A DNA stretch of 64,000 bases from Yamagishiella unicocca (lineage: Eukaryota; Chlorophyta; Chlorophyceae; Chlamydomonadales; Volvocaceae): the NCBI GenBank assembly GCA_003116995.1, contig BDSL01000031.1:434001-498000 (forward strand), read 5' to 3'. Positions within the stretch are counted from its first letter, which is position 1; every line of letters starts with the position of its first letter. Of the stretch, positions 1-12,400 are shown piece by piece. The notes beneath the pieces are model-generated. The model was not told the origin of the DNA. It worked only from the letters and a program-made list of their open reading frames with translations, and ran no database searches. Made by a program: the position numbers and the translations under genes.

Positions 1-2613
1 ACCAGGTACCAAGACCACATTCTACACCGGTCGGTAGTCCTGGGGTTGGAAGGACGGCCCCGGAGTACGACACAAGCGTCGTGTCACCCCCCATGCGGCC
101 CGACAGCAGCCGGAAACCACTGTGTGAAATGGTACCTGGGGTACGACAGATTACCTTGAGCACGGCAGATCCGAGCAGCAGATATTTGTCAAACTTGGAG
201 CTGATGGACCAGCCTGCGCCCAGCATCCGGGGTTTCGGAGCAACATTAGCAAGGGTTTCGGAGCAGCAGATATTTGTCAAACTTGGAGCTGATGGACCAG
301 CCTGGTAGCGCGTTTGGGGTTGCGTTTGGGGTTGCGCTCTGGGGAATGTGGGGCCAGGGAGGGAGGGAGGTTGCGAGTGTGGCGCGATGCGATGACGCCA
401 TGGCGGCGGGGTTCAGTGGCGGAGCCTGAGGGCACGACAGCGAGGGAAGGCCCCCCGACCCGCAAAACAAAACACACATATACACGCACATACGCCCGAC
501 CGCCCCTTCACTGCCTGCCGTACCGTCGGTTGACGCAATGTACTTGAAGGCGTTCTGGTGCGCCAGCGGCAGCGGCCTCGCTCGTCCCAGGTCGTACGTG
601 TCCAGCAGGTCCGGGTGTGCCGCCGCCAGGTCCCCAAGGTGCGTGCGCGGGCACTTCATGACCTGAGACCGTTGGCGGTTGAGGCAGTTGGGCCAGTTGG
701 GAGTTGATGAAGCGACGCCAACAGCGCAGGGGTTCGGCTCGGCCTGGGTCTAGCCCCGCCCCGGCCTGTGCCGGGAGTGACAAGGCACCTCGCAAGACTC
801 CCCGCAATTTCCTGCCTTTCTTCTGCCGCGACCCGTACGACAGCCCGCCCGTCTCCCCCCTGCCCTGCTCTGCCCCACCTGCCCATCCGCCGTTGTCATC
901 CAGGAAATGTAGTGGGTGCAGAAGCCGTTCCAGCGCCCGAACGCGACCTGTGGCCGCACCAGGGAGGGTCCAAGGCGGGGAGGAGTGAAGAACGGCACCG
1001 CCTGCTACCGATGCGGCTGCATAGGTTTCAAAACGCCCCATGAAATGCCCCGACCGGCCCGGTGCAGATCCCAGATCCCCTGCTGCACCTCTTTGCGCTC
1101 GCTCCAGGGGAGGCCCGATAGCGTCTCTAGCTGTGACTCGATGACGTCCCAGCTGTCCGCCGGGCACCTGACACAAGGGTACGGCACAAGGGTACGGCAC
1201 AAGGATTTAATTTGGGATCGGGGTGGAGCCTTTTGCGGAAACGTTACAATATTACTATTTAAAATTCAGTATTTTTTGGATTTCAGGGGCGGCGAGGGGC
1301 AGATTTCTGGGACATGCGGTTGCTGCGGTAGGGGCTAGGTTGAGAGTCCGGGGGGATGGGCAGAGATAGGGAGAGGTGCGATGGAAAGGGGAGTTGCTGT
1401 TGCGGCGGCACCGAGGTGGGTCAGCAACGTGGGCGTTGACACACAAAACGACTCAACCGTGTTAGTGGGCACGATACACATATCACCGCTGATCACGCCC
1501 CCGGTCCGGCTCCCACCTGTAGGCCCCCGAGTACGGCACGACGAGCGCCGAGTTTTCGTCCCACTTGCTCCAGGACATGACGGGCGGCATTCCTCCCGGC
1601 AGGTAAGGCCAGGTGGTGGTGCCGTCCGGGTTGATCTTGGTGATCGCTGGGGCGTTGTCGCCTGGGAGAGTGGCGGGAGGGGAAGCGGGCGGGACAACGA
1701 AACCCGCAGGTCGGAAATCAAACATCCTTGTTTGGATTCGAATAACTACTGGGCAAGGTAGGTCAAAGCCCGAGGACGAGTTCCTCCCCCAGCTGCTACG
1801 CCTAGACGAACTCCCTCTCGGTGTGGGTGAGGGGGCGGTTGGGCGGTTTGTAGCGGTTGGTCACTAACTGACGTGGCATGCGTTCGCACTGCCTGCCTAA
1901 GCCTTCCCTTGAGTCAGGTACCAGTGTGCCAACTCACCGAACCAATACGTGAACTCAACGTCGGGGAGCCTTATGTAGGAGGGTGAGGGGTGAGGCCGGG
2001 GGGAGGAGGGAGGGAAGGGATGTGTATTTGGAGTACGATGGCGGCCCAGGTCCCACGGCCCTAATCCTGCGCTGCCTCCCCCGCGAAAGAGGCGCCCACC
2101 CCCGCCCCCACTCCACCTGCCCTGCCGCCGCCATCGCGAGATAACCGAACAACGCACCAGTTGCGCACCTGAACACCTGCGGGGCGTCGACGGGTTGTCA
2201 CTGGTTTGTTGGTTGGTTGGTTGGTTGGTTGGTTGATTGGTTTCCCCCCTCCCTCCCTCCCTCCCTCCCTCCCCTTCCGGAACCCCCTCCCGCCATCCCG
2301 ACTTCCCGCCACGGGTCTTCCTCGAAACCCCCCCACCTGGCTCGCTTCGTATAGCTCCACCAAGAAGCCAATGTGCTCGAAGGGGCCCAGGTAGGCCGCT
2401 GACACCAGGTTGGTTAGATACACGGTGCCGTTATGGACGAGCACTCGCTGGGGCTTGTTGCAGTCTTGCCCCTCATCCAGCAGCACCCGCGCGCGGTCCC
2501 GCCGCTGGCCCGTCTGCTCGCTGCCGCCGCTGACATCGCAGAAGTTGCAAACCGACAGGGCCACCTCCTCGCTGATGCCCGAGTCGCCCCAGAAAGCCAC
2601 GTCGCGGTGGATG
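1..2613 (-). CDS. GT90/CAP10-type glycosyltransferase, partial (3' end beyond left edge)
   Basis: Seen: exons 2337-2613, 2117-2176 (uncertain), 1938-1969, 1517-1661, 1089-1167, 879-947, 524-662 and 155-213 on the minus strand. Apart from the join around 2117-2176, reading phase is continuous across the introns. The translation carries the expected run of this fold: LVHNGTVYLTN, then PDVEFTYWFG, PPVMSWSKWDE, a W-rich helix before the AFGRWNGFC segment, and finally NAFKYIASTDGWSISSKFDK followed by LLLGSAVLK. In CAP10/Rumi enzymes (protein O-glucosyl/xylosyltransferases of the ER and Golgi) these match the PD-E strand, the FS-SK loop, the FRG region and the sugar-nucleotide site. The closing PW-HYVP segment is absent, so the rest must lie left of the window. 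The 5' end is unresolved: exon 2337-2613 needs an upstream exon ending in phase 2, perhaps between 2620 and 3270. Family call is firm; substrate is unknown. Confidence 0.8.
173..216 (-). repeat. 44-bp direct repeat, copy A (functional exon copy)
   Basis: Positions 173-216 are identical to 261-304. This copy covers most of the glycosyltransferase exon 155-213 and includes its CAG acceptor. It continues in frame to GSAVLK and a GTAATC donor. Confidence 0.9.
261..304 (-). repeat. 44-bp direct repeat, copy B (decoy exon copy)
   Basis: Exact copy of 173-216, 88 bp further 5' in the gene. It carries the same CAG acceptor and the same SSKFDKYLLL reading. After the repeat the frame runs RNPC then a stop, with no donor, so use of this acceptor would truncate the protein. 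Confidence 0.9.
2206..2275. repeat. TTGG tetranucleotide tract followed by CCCT-rich tract
   Basis: About nine TTGG units (2206-2240) run into a pyrimidine tract of CCCT units (2246-2275). It lies in an intron of the first glycosyltransferase gene. Confidence 0.9.
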
Positions 2614-3950
2614 CTGCGGCGGCGGGCAGGCGGGCGTGTTCGCGTGTAGCAGTTCGGCGTCATCGGTACGATACGGTACGGCGTAGTACGGTAGCAGAGC
2701 AGCGATGCAAGGGTCGCAGCGTAGCGGGATCCGTGCCGGGGGGTGCGGGTGTCTCGTGAGGTGAAGGAGCTCGCTGGCAGCTGGCTGATGTGGCGCACAA
2801 GGGAGGACAGCGTCGGAAACAACTGTACCCGCAGTCCACACACACACACACACACACACACACAAGAGCACGGCTTTCTATTCGTAGGCGACACCTGCCG
2901 TTGGGGTTGGGAATGCGACGGTTGGGAATGCGACGGTTGCTGGGCTGGGTGCGGAAGTGTGACCAGATGCCGGGAGGTGCGGAGGCGCCGCCTGGGGGTG
3001 GACTGCGAGGCTGCGTGTGGCCAATGGAAGACTCGCCGCCGGAAGAGCCGGGACGATGCGGAGCGCAAGTGGGTGCCGCGGGCATTTGTTGGCAGCAGTA
3101 GTGGGGCGATGCGGCAGGGGGCTGCTTTGCGGGAGGAGACTACCACGGGCGTTTCGGGCGACGAGGGGCAGGGCAGGTGACTGGAAGACGACATCGAGAT
3201 GCCGCGAATGGGGCAAGGTCAACGTGCCCCTCTGACCCATTCCGTCATGCATCGGAGGGAGCGCTAACACAGGAAAAGACCGGCGGTTCGAGGATCCTGG
3301 CTAGGTCTCTCTCATCAACAAGCCGTGTCAAGCCACCGCTCCATATGATAGATGAATACGATTCCTCGCAGCTTCCAGCGCGCGAAATCCTAATGCAAGT
3401 ATATTTCGCTCATACAATAGCGGCCAAGCGCATACTTGTACATGAGGATGAGGGCGCGTATACTCACCGCGCCTCAATCTCGGGATGCAGCTCACAATGA
3501 TCTAGCTTTGATGGCCTCCATGATGCTCTAGTAGATAGCGTGCCGGTCGCGAGGAACGCTAGGAAAAGTCCGGAGAGCAGCCGCGCGCAGCTTCGCATCT
3601 GGAGAGATACGCCTGCGCTTTCCGGTAGAACGTAGAATATCATCCATGCTGAGTGTCACCAAAGGACCCAGTGTCTGGCAATCTGGTGCTCATATCGGTG
3701 GCCGAATCGGTTCTGGATCTATGGATCCGACACACTTTGGGATTCCAACTTTTGGCCGTTTTTGACGGACACGCGACTAAATTGCAGAGGAGCACCCCAT
3801 GTGCTCGAAGCCAGGGCCGAAAGGTGCAGGAGGACAGGCGGTGCACGGATGTGGCGAATGTCCATGGAGTGGTACGGAAGGGTTTGAACAGTTACACAGC
3901 CAATTTTCATCACGTCGGTAACTCGATGGGCCCCGCTTCTAAAAATGCTG
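2614..3950. other. Unassigned stretch upstream of the first glycosyltransferase
   Basis: 2614-3270 is GC-rich and probably holds the missing 5' exons on the minus strand. Several frames are open there (for example 2660-3085), but none joins with a clear acceptor and phase. From about 3270 to 3950 GC falls and I see no exon, RNA gene or repeat that I can support. Confidence 0.4.
2837..2864. repeat. CA dinucleotide microsatellite
   Basis: Fourteen uninterrupted CA units in the presumed 5' part of the first glycosyltransferase gene. Confidence 0.9.
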
Positions 3951-3959
3951 CCCTGCTTC

Positions 3960-4450
3960 TAGCTTCAATCCGTACACCGACGCGCCCGATGGCGCCACCT
4001 TACAGTCTGGGACCCACTATAACGGTTACTACAGAGGGGACGGGCGCTGGTGGGGTTAGGTCCCGGCTGGCCGGTGCTCCTGCGGGAGCTCCCTTTTCCT
4101 CTTTTCGTGCTGGGTGCTGGCCCATTTTGGGTGGAATCTTCCTGGGTCTCAGGTGTGGGTGTCGTACTCAGCTTGTCGCGGCGCTCGGCTAGGATCTCTG
4201 ACTGAGGGGCCGCTTGGGCTGCAGTTTGTGCGCTACTCATAGGGCGCCCGTTTGGGCTACTTCCCCCTGGGTGGATGATGCCGCTGTTTGTTCTCTGGGC
4301 CCTTGGTCGGGATTTCTGGTGGTTTGCCGTGTCTCGCTCGACTGTTTTTCTCATTCTTCCTGCGCCTCTTTCAGCGTCAGGCAATGCGCCCAATGCAGCC
4401 CAATGGCACCACCTTGCGGTCTGACGCCCTCGGTTCCAGTCACTACTACC
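3960..4450. mobile_element. Dispersed repeat fragments (GGTTCCAGACC family), two copies
   Basis: Around 3967-4030 and 4380-4445, read on the minus strand, the sequence matches stretches at 16131-16190 (minus) and 25005-25065 (plus). The shared core is a GGTTCCAGACC-like segment followed by GG(T/C)(A/G)G-ACCATCGGGC-CAT. The 4380 and 25005 copies continue into GCCTGAC-CTGAAAGA. All copies are diverged and none has an intact reading frame. The element class is not identifiable by eye; the core resembles a tRNA-type B box, so a SINE is possible. Confidence 0.5.
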
Positions 4451-4459
4451 TGATTACTG

Positions 4460-6430
4460 TGATTACTGTTGCTGCGTGCAACCTCTTGAGACATTTGTTG
4501 GCTACTGCTGCTGACGGTGATCCTAGAAGCTCAATGATACATGACGCTGCGTGGCGAAGTACAATCGCGGCGGTGGCAGGGAGGTGGGGGGTCGGTCCTG
4601 TCGATAGGGAGCGAGGGAGGAGTGCGTTGGTGGCGTGGGTCCTGGTGATAGGGAGAGCGAGGGGAGGAGGAAAACAATGAAGGAGGATTTGACAGGGCGG
4701 GGAGTCGACAACGACGTCATTGCAAGCCGTACCCCAGGCATCCGCCGGCCTCCTCGGCAACGGCTCCAGGGAGGGCGGCCAACATTTTCAAGGCGTCTCT
4801 AAATACAACAACACTCTAAAGTAGTAAAAAGTCGCTGCGCTCCAGGAGCTCAGGCCACGGGGCATAAGAGAGAGGACCACCCCTGGAGCGGCGGTGTGAA
4901 AACACAGCACGTGACCGCCGATCGAACCCCGGGTCCGAGGTAACAAACAGCCGCGCGCCGAATCGCAGCGGAGCGGAAGGTGTGCAGCAGGCCGCTGTCG
5001 CGGTGTGTAGCTGTGCCCGAGGTGCCACGTGACTGTCGGCGTTGGCCGAGCCGCCGCTGGGAGAACAAGGGGCGCGTAAGGCCCATAATATATCGCCGAG
5101 CGAGCGATGCAAGCCGTGGAACATGAATCGACACAGCGCCAGGCAGTCCCGATTCTACAACACGACGCGACCGACGTCACGCGCAGCTACTTCCGAAGCC
5201 ATCATTAAATTGCGACCCTTCGCCCGGAGCTTCGCGCCCACGACACAACGAACCGTACTGCGGGTCCGAAGGTCGGAATCCCGATGTCCGACTGCTGGCC
5301 GAGAGCGGGAGCCACCTACAAGCGGGGCGACGCCGGCCTCGGAGCTGCCTCCCGGATACTTCCCGCAAAAATATTAATATGTTTAGAAAAGCGTAATAAG
5401 AGGCTTCTGCTGTCATGTATGACCACGACATGACCAGAGCACGTAAGCCCGCCCTGTTCCTCACCTGGATCAGCTAACCTAACGATTACGCAACGCCTAC
5501 TGGCCGCTGCGCTGTATGTTGTTACTAATACCGAGCTCCTGTGGCCTCCTATAGGCCACTACTGCCTCGCGACATGCGACGGAAAGCGACAACGGCGCCG
5601 CCGTGCCTGACGAAAATTGCAAGCCGCCGCACAGGCCTCCTAGACAGAAACGACCACACCGACCATCCTACACGAGCCTGCTGCACAGGCTTGAAAAACT
5701 GGTGGCTGCATATACGCCTAATGCTCTGCGCAAACATGTACAAAAAACAGCGACTGCCGGCCTGTCCGCCCGAGCAAGCGCCAGGGCCATCCACCGGAGA
5801 CGCCCCGCGACTGAACTGCAGCCCTGCCAGCTAGACTGGCTCGCCCGCCTGCAAAAAGGAACCCAACCTCCGCAGCACCGCACTCCTGGCGCGAGAAAGC
5901 CCACGCCACTACACTAAAGATGACGACGACGATGACGGGGGCATCCGCGACGAAACCCCCGAAGTGAATGCGAATCGAGATCCTCCTACATCGCACGACA
6001 GCAGATCGCTCCGAAACCCACCGCCGCCCCGCGCCTAGCTCAGACAGCCCTGCTGCCACCAGGCGGGCGCTCAGGCCGCGCCGCCACGGGCCCGAGCGGA
6101 ACGGCGCAAAGGGGAGCGGTGAGCTGAGCGCCTTTCGATAGCGCCCGCCACAACTAGAGGAGCCTGCCACTATCGGCAGCGCAACAGGAAAAAGAGGAAG
6201 GGTTCACATTTCTTAGATCGCAGACACCCAGCCCAGGGTTTCATCCGAGTGCACAGGGCCGCGCCAGAGGAGAGCACGGGCTTTCCCGCACCCCCAAGCT
6301 TCTCGGAGCACACTGGCCTCATCCAACCAACCACGGGCGATGTGCCGCGCAGGCGCTATCTGCACAGCGCAAGCATTGTGATGACGACGACAACAAAAAC
6401 ACGGATCTCAAGTACCAAGTGAATCCCGCA
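4460..6430. other. No gene recognised
   Basis: Mixed-composition DNA. Short open frames exist on both strands, for example 5603-5917 (+), a basic 104-codon frame, and 5718-6170 (-). None shows a start context, splice partner or known motif. I see no repeat or RNA gene here. Confidence 0.4.
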
Positions 6431-7337
6431 CAGATTGCCTAAAGACGCAATCGCTTCTACAAAGCGACTTGTGCAGGATTTGACTGTGCGACGACCCACG
6501 GGTCGTCGCGTATACTGCGCTGCGAGGGCGCCTGAGAACTACCTGCATCTTTATCCGCATGTGCTGGGGCACCACCGCCACCAACAATACCGCCAGCAGC
6601 AACAGGAAGCACTGACTCATCTACCTACACTACCTAGCCTGCCTGCCTACGCCCGCCCGCTCAGAACCATTCGCCCGCCATCAACACGTGAATTAGGAGA
6701 TCTTTAGTAACAATAGTAACCGAATCACCCGCCGCTCCAACCGTAATGAGGAGATCGCGCTCGCCGCCGCCACCGATAAGCCGAATGGGCCCCCTACTCG
6801 ACGCAGGGGGCCCAACAAGAAACCGCTCCTCGCCGCCTGTCGACGCTCCCTGCGGTAGGCGGCCACATGCTCGACGTGCCGTACGTAAGATAGAATGGGC
6901 ACCCGTTCTGCTGGCTCTACGGCCCAGCCGGATGAGAGCGCTGGCTCTCGCCCACCCTACCCGGAGCAACCGTCCCCAGCATGATCCTGGCCGCCCTGGG
7001 CCTTATCCGGGGCAGCCCTCCTGGCGCGCACCCCAGTTGGGCCTCCACCGCAGCAACAGTACCCATTTTATGGACCACCTCCCATCGCCCATAAGCCCCA
7101 ATGACACGAAGCCCCAAAAAATCCTCAATAGGGCCCCGTGTGCCCCTACCTATCTCGTCCACGTAGGACTCGTGTCCTTTCAGACCGATTCGCCGCCCGC
7201 GGCCCCACTACTCATGCGCTGGATCATACCAGCAGCAGCGACAGCAGCCAGGGAGAGCATGCGCCTACTACCTCGAAAAGCAAACCGCCGAAAAGGAACT
7301 ACGGTCGACCCAGTAGCCCGTCGGCCCCCATTGTCCG

Positions 7338-7390
7338 CTCCTGCCACCCCTGCCCTCTCCTGCCACCCCTGCCCTCTCCTGCCACCCCTG
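7338..7390. repeat. 19-bp tandem repeat, about 2.7 copies
   Basis: Unit TCCTGCCACCCCTGCCCTC repeated head to tail. Confidence 0.8.
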
Positions 7391-8094
7391 CCCGCCGGTC
7401 GTGACGCGTTCAGGCCCGGCTCGCGCCCTTCATGCCCGCAAGGTATTGGCACCCGCGCACGATGGGACTCGAACGGCGCATGAAGGGACTCGAACAGCGC
7501 AACGCCTCCCCCAGCCGGATCCCGTACAATCAAAACATTGCACAACAAAAGCATTGGCCCGCGCTTTGCCTCACTGCCAGCCAGCCAGCCGTCCTTCCTG
7601 CCTAAGTCACACGCCAGCCTACACCTGCCTGGGGAGATGAGGGGCGGCCTCTCAACGGCTCCGCCCACACGCGCCAACCGCACTGCGGACGGCGCCCCAT
7701 TGCATGCAGCCAGGGTTGGGTTCTGATGCGGTGTGCCTCTGATCCCTCGCCAAGCTCCGAAACCGCTATCCCAAGGGTGACAACCCCTACAGACATTCTT
7801 CCTAATTAGTATTGACGTCGCTCTTGGTGTTGTTGGTGTTGCCGCGACACTTCTCCAACCCGACGCAGACCAATGCCTTCTCTCCTACATACCGCTGCTT
7901 GTAAACAACCAACCAACCAGACCTGCCCGACTCGGGACAAATCAGATCACTCGCTGTCCAATTTACGCCAATCAAGGCGCGCGCACCCCAGCGCAAAACA
8001 GCTTGGTCCTAGATGTGCTCTCGGAGGGATACCGTTCCCCTCTCGCATCCTCCCCCACGCGCATGGGTGCCCTCCTTAGCACGGTCGACAACTG

Positions 8095-8162
8095 CCAGCC
8101 AGCCAGCCAGCCAGCAGTGGTGACGACAGCCAGCCAGCCAGCCAGCAGTGGTGACGACAGCC
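8095..8162. repeat. CAGC array plus duplicated GTGGTGACGACAG block
   Basis: CAGC units followed by AGTGGTGACGACAG occur twice in succession, a roughly 30-bp duplication. Confidence 0.75.
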
Positions 8163-9441
8163 CCGCTGCAGCGACTGCTGCTGCGGGTCGACGACGACAA
8201 CGTGCAGCAGCAGCCTGGCTCGACAATGATGTAGAGCCGTACGGCAGCAATTTTTGCCACGCCGCGTCCCCGCCGTGCCTCCATTCCTACCTCGCCCGCC
8301 ACATCCCCTCCATTATTAATACTGCTAGTAAAGATCGCCACGAAGCGGGCAGCCGCTGTTCGCCTCTCGACGTTTGCACACAATGCCGCGCGCCCGCTGC
8401 TGCCCGCCCTCAACCCCCTCCGCTCCCTTCGCCTGCGAAATATTGTCGGGCTGCTAAACCGTCATCAAACGAGAGTCGCCAACGTCTCGGCGGATCACTG
8501 GACGTGTCAACGGACGGAACGAACACTACGCGCGCGGTCAACGGAACGACAGGCGGCGCAGCCATGGCCGTTGACTCCAGGGGGGGTTGCCTCCCGTTGC
8601 ATCACGAACAAGCGTCCTTCGCCTGCCCGTGCGCTCTGCAAGACACGTGGACCCGAATAAGCAGCAGCAATGGCAGCAGAACCAGCCGAACTTATATAAA
8701 ACCAGGAATGCAGCAGCAGCAGCACACAAACTCCAACCATTAGCAACTAATGCAACCAAACCACGATCCATCAACTATCCAAGCAACCAAAGCGGTGAAT
8801 TCCGGCTCCAGCTTGCCCTACGCGGGCAAGCGCATGGTGTGCACTATAATCATCATCACGGTCATCATGACATCATCATGACATCAGCATTATCATAACC
8901 ACCACCACCACCACCATCATCATCGATGTGGCTGCGGCAGTGGCGCCACGACTCAAGACAGCATGTACCAACCAGACGGAAAACCCCACAATGGAACAAA
9001 ACGGTCCCTGGCATCGGGACACCCGGTCTCTCAACCAGTGAAACAACCCTCGAAGCTCTAGGGTGTAGCTCAGGCAGACTACGACAGAAGCTCAAGACAT
9101 CCGAGGCTAGTCGCCGCCGGCCTGGGCACCGCAGCCCCCGTCGCAGCTGCTGTGATGCAGCGGCAGCAAGAGAGCGGTGCAGCGGCAGAGGACCTAGACC
9201 TCCGAGCAAGGGAGCTCCAGCCTCAGCGAGCGCACATTGGGGGCATTCCGCCGCCGCTGGGCATAGTCATGCAGTTATTCCTGCTTCTCCTGCTCCTTTC
9301 CCTTCTCCTTCTCCTGCTCCTTTCCCTTCTCCTGCTCTTCTTCTTCCACCGCGCGATGCTCTGACTTTAACAGCGGGGGGAGCGGCTGCGGCGGGGCTTT
9401 CGTCGCTGTGGCGCCAGAGCCGCACTAACGCCCTCTAGCTC

Positions 9442-12400
9442 TTAGTACTGCTGGTACTGCTGTTGGTACTGCTGCTGGTACTGCTGCTGGTACTGCTGCT
9501 GATACTGCTGCTGATACTGCTGCTGGTGGTGCAGCTGGTGGTGCAGCTGGTTGTGCGTCATCTGCTGCTGATGCAGTTGTTGCTGCTGCAACAGCTGCTG
9601 CTGCAACAGCTGCTGTTGCTGCAGCAGCTGCTGTTGCTGCTGCAGCAGCTGCAGCTGCAAGGAGACCTCTGCCTGTGGTGGCGCCAGAGGGGGGGGCGGC
9701 ACCAGGTCGTGCGTTTGCACCCACAGCTGCTCCAGCAAGGTGACGCACGGCGCCAGCTCGGGCGCCAGTAGCTCCAGGGGAAGGCCCGTCGCGAACTGTA
9801 CGGACGAGGCGCAGCACGACGCGGAGGCGGCGGGGCAGCTGCCGGACACGTACGGCGGGGGCGGCGGCGGCACCAGGGCGGCCGCGGCTCGCTCCGCCAG
9901 TGTCAGACAAGCCATTGCGACGGTGCTGTGGCGGTGCACCAGGTCGCCGTGGTGCAGGAGGGCCAAGTCCTGACGGGGGTGTGTTTGAGAGAGCGGGCGG
10001 GCGGGAGTGAGGCAGGGGGAGCGGGCGGGGGGAGTGAGGCAGGGGTTGGTGGGGGAGGAGGCGAAGGAAAACTCTGGCCGCGCACCTTCAGCGACCCACG
10101 GGACACCCACTCACCAGCAACCGGTACGCCCATCCCGTCAGCTCCGCCTCCCAGGCCCTTCTGGCCACTGCGTCTGCGCCGCCGCTCGGGGGCTGGCCGG
10201 ACCCGGCCCGCAGCGCAATGCCGCTGTCGCCCAATTCGACGGTGGCGGCGGCCTCAGCGTCCCCATCCCAGCTGCAGGGGGATCGGTCCCCGACGCGCAG
10301 GGAGCAGTGCAGGAAGTGCTGCATGAAAGAGTCCGAGTTGGGAGCCCTGGCCCGCCAGTCCACGGCTTGCAGCAGCAGCCACTCCATGCGGCCAAGATCC
10401 GCAGACTGCTCGGGGAGGGTGGAGGGGTGGGTGGAGGATGGAGGGGGTGGAGGGTGGAGGGGGTGGGTGGAGGGGGGAGGGGAGGGGAGGGCTGAGAGAA
10501 GTGAGCACAAGGGGGGAAGGGGGGAAGCGGTTTCAAGGGTTGCGGGTGCTCCGGATGGGTCTCGGGTCGCGGAGGGGCCGAAGGGCCCGTCGAGGAGGTG
10601 TCGCCTCGTTGGGTTGATTGGCGCCCAGACCAGGCAGCTCACGGGCTCTGCATCCCCCCCATCCCCTAATAACCCTCCTTCTCACCCCTCCCCCGAACCC
10701 TCCCCCGAACCCTCCCTCTCAACCCTCCCCGACCTCCCCCCGGGGCACGTACCTGGTACAGCGGGCGGCCGGTGACCTGGTCCACCGCAAGACGGAGCAG
10801 GTCGTCCACGTGGAGTGGTACAACCTAGCGGGAGGGAGGGGAGCGGGAGGGAGACGGGAGGGGAGCGGGAGCGGGAGGGGAGCGGGAGGGAGGCGGGAGG
10901 GAGGCGGGAGGGAGGCGGGAGGGAGGCGGGAGGGGGAGGAGAGGGAGGCAGGGGGGGAGCGGGGGGGAGACGGGAGGGGAGCGGGAGCGGGAGGGGAGCG
11001 GGAGGGAGGCGGGAGGGAGGCGGGAGGGGGGGGGAGGGAGGCAGGGGGGAGCGGGTTTGGATTGGATTTGCCGAATAGCTTTTCGGTGCGCTAACAAGGA
11101 CGCGATAGCGACGGGAAAGACGGCGGGCTCGAAGAAGCTGACAGCAGGGAGCGATATGATGTTTCACCGCCGCCTCATCGAGCAAGCCCACGAGAAGAAG
11201 GGGCGGTGTATGGTATAAAATGCCGCGGTGTGTGTATGTGTATGTATGTGTGTGTGTACGTACGTGTGTATGTTAATTGCCGCGGTGTGTATGTGTGTGT
11301 ATGTATGCAGTGTGTATGTGTGTGTATGTATGTGTATGTATGCGTGTGCGCGTGTGTATGTGCGTGTGTGTGTATGTATGTGTATGTATGTGTGTGTATG
11401 TATGTATGTGTATGTGCGTGTGTGTACGTATGTGTGTATGTATATGTGTGTGTGTGTATGTATATGTGTGTGTATGTTAATTGCCGCGGTGTGCGTATGT
11501 GTGTGCGTGTGTCAGTCTCCATCGACTGACGTGGACATGCATGGACCAGGACTAAAGTGGACAATAATGGGCTAACAGTTCGGACAGCTGGTGCGCTCCG
11601 AACACCGGCCGCTGCGTATCACAGGTGACGTGTGAGGTGGGAAACATCAGCGCCGCCTCATCGGCCGGATGCTCATTATAGCTAACCGTTAATGTTTAGC
11701 TAACTGCAATTGTTTTATATTGCTTTTTGTTAAAAGCAAGATAAGGCTGCGCCCACCGCCACCCACGCGCTGTGCCCACCTCCTCAAACTTCATAGCCAC
11801 CGACACGCAGGCAAGTGCCAGCAGCTGAAGCAAACGCTCCGGTGGGTAGGACTGCGGGAGGCGGCGGTGGAGGAGGCGGCGGGGAGGGGGGGAGCGGGGC
11901 GCGGGGGAACAGGAGTTGGGTCCAAGAGCATGCAGCAGCAGAGGAAGGGAAACGCGATAGGGTCAGCTACAAGCAGACGACGCTTACGGAACAGGGTTTA
12001 GGGTTTTTGTTTTTTGGAGGGGCGGTAGGGTTACACGCGCAAGGAGGGGAGGTCGGATCATGGCGAGAGGTGAGGGGCGGGCAGGTGCATGAGCCCCCCT
12101 GCCCCACCTCCCGCAATTACGACCTTCGGCACTGGGGGAGGGCTCCTCGTATTCCCTTGTGCAGGGGGCACTGGTGAGGAAACGATACGTGGTAGAGATC
12201 TTCTTCCCCCCCCCGCGCCCCCGGCCCCCGCGCCCCCGCGCCCCCGCGCCCCCGGGCCCCGCGCCCCACCCCCTTCGACACATACAAGCGCGCGCTCCAG
12301 CTCACGCCCACGCGCCCGCACCTGATTGCCCGCGCATGCTGCAAGATAGCGATCTAGCAAGGATGCGGCGCAGAAGAGGGTGTCCCGCTGTAACCGGGCC

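Larger units (their letters stand above)
6435..9364 (+). pseudogene. Decayed coding-like stretch, Gln/His/Pro/Ser-rich, with in-frame stops
   Basis: The plus strand shows protein-like stretches broken by stops and frame changes. Frame 6435-6707 gives a KDAIASTKRLVQDL-like segment ending in a Gln run. The frame in phase with 6721 then runs to about 7404 with five in-frame stops, through RRRGPNKKPLLAACRR, PPPQQQYPFYGPPP and HTSSSDSSQGEHAPTTSKSK. The frame in phase with 8003 runs to about 9364 with three stops, through poly-His and SMYQPDGKPHNGTKR. A transposon protein or an old low-complexity gene that has lost function are both possible. Chance low-complexity translation cannot be excluded. 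No homologue recognised. Confidence 0.3.

Noticed and set aside
4905..4940. tRNA-like T-arm (GGGGTTCGATC on the minus strand)
   Set aside because: No matching acceptor or anticodon stem could be drawn; the same holds for similar GGTTC words at 3287, 31030 and 33085.
10682..11191. Pro/Ser/Leu-rich minus ORF of 169 codons and Gly/Arg/Glu-rich plus ORFs
   Set aside because: Simple G-rich repeat read in several frames; part of the minus frame overlaps real cyclin exon 5 out of frame.
11175..11575. Cys/Val-rich and Thr/His-rich ORFs on both strands
   Set aside because: Translations of a TG/TATG microsatellite in a cyclin intron.
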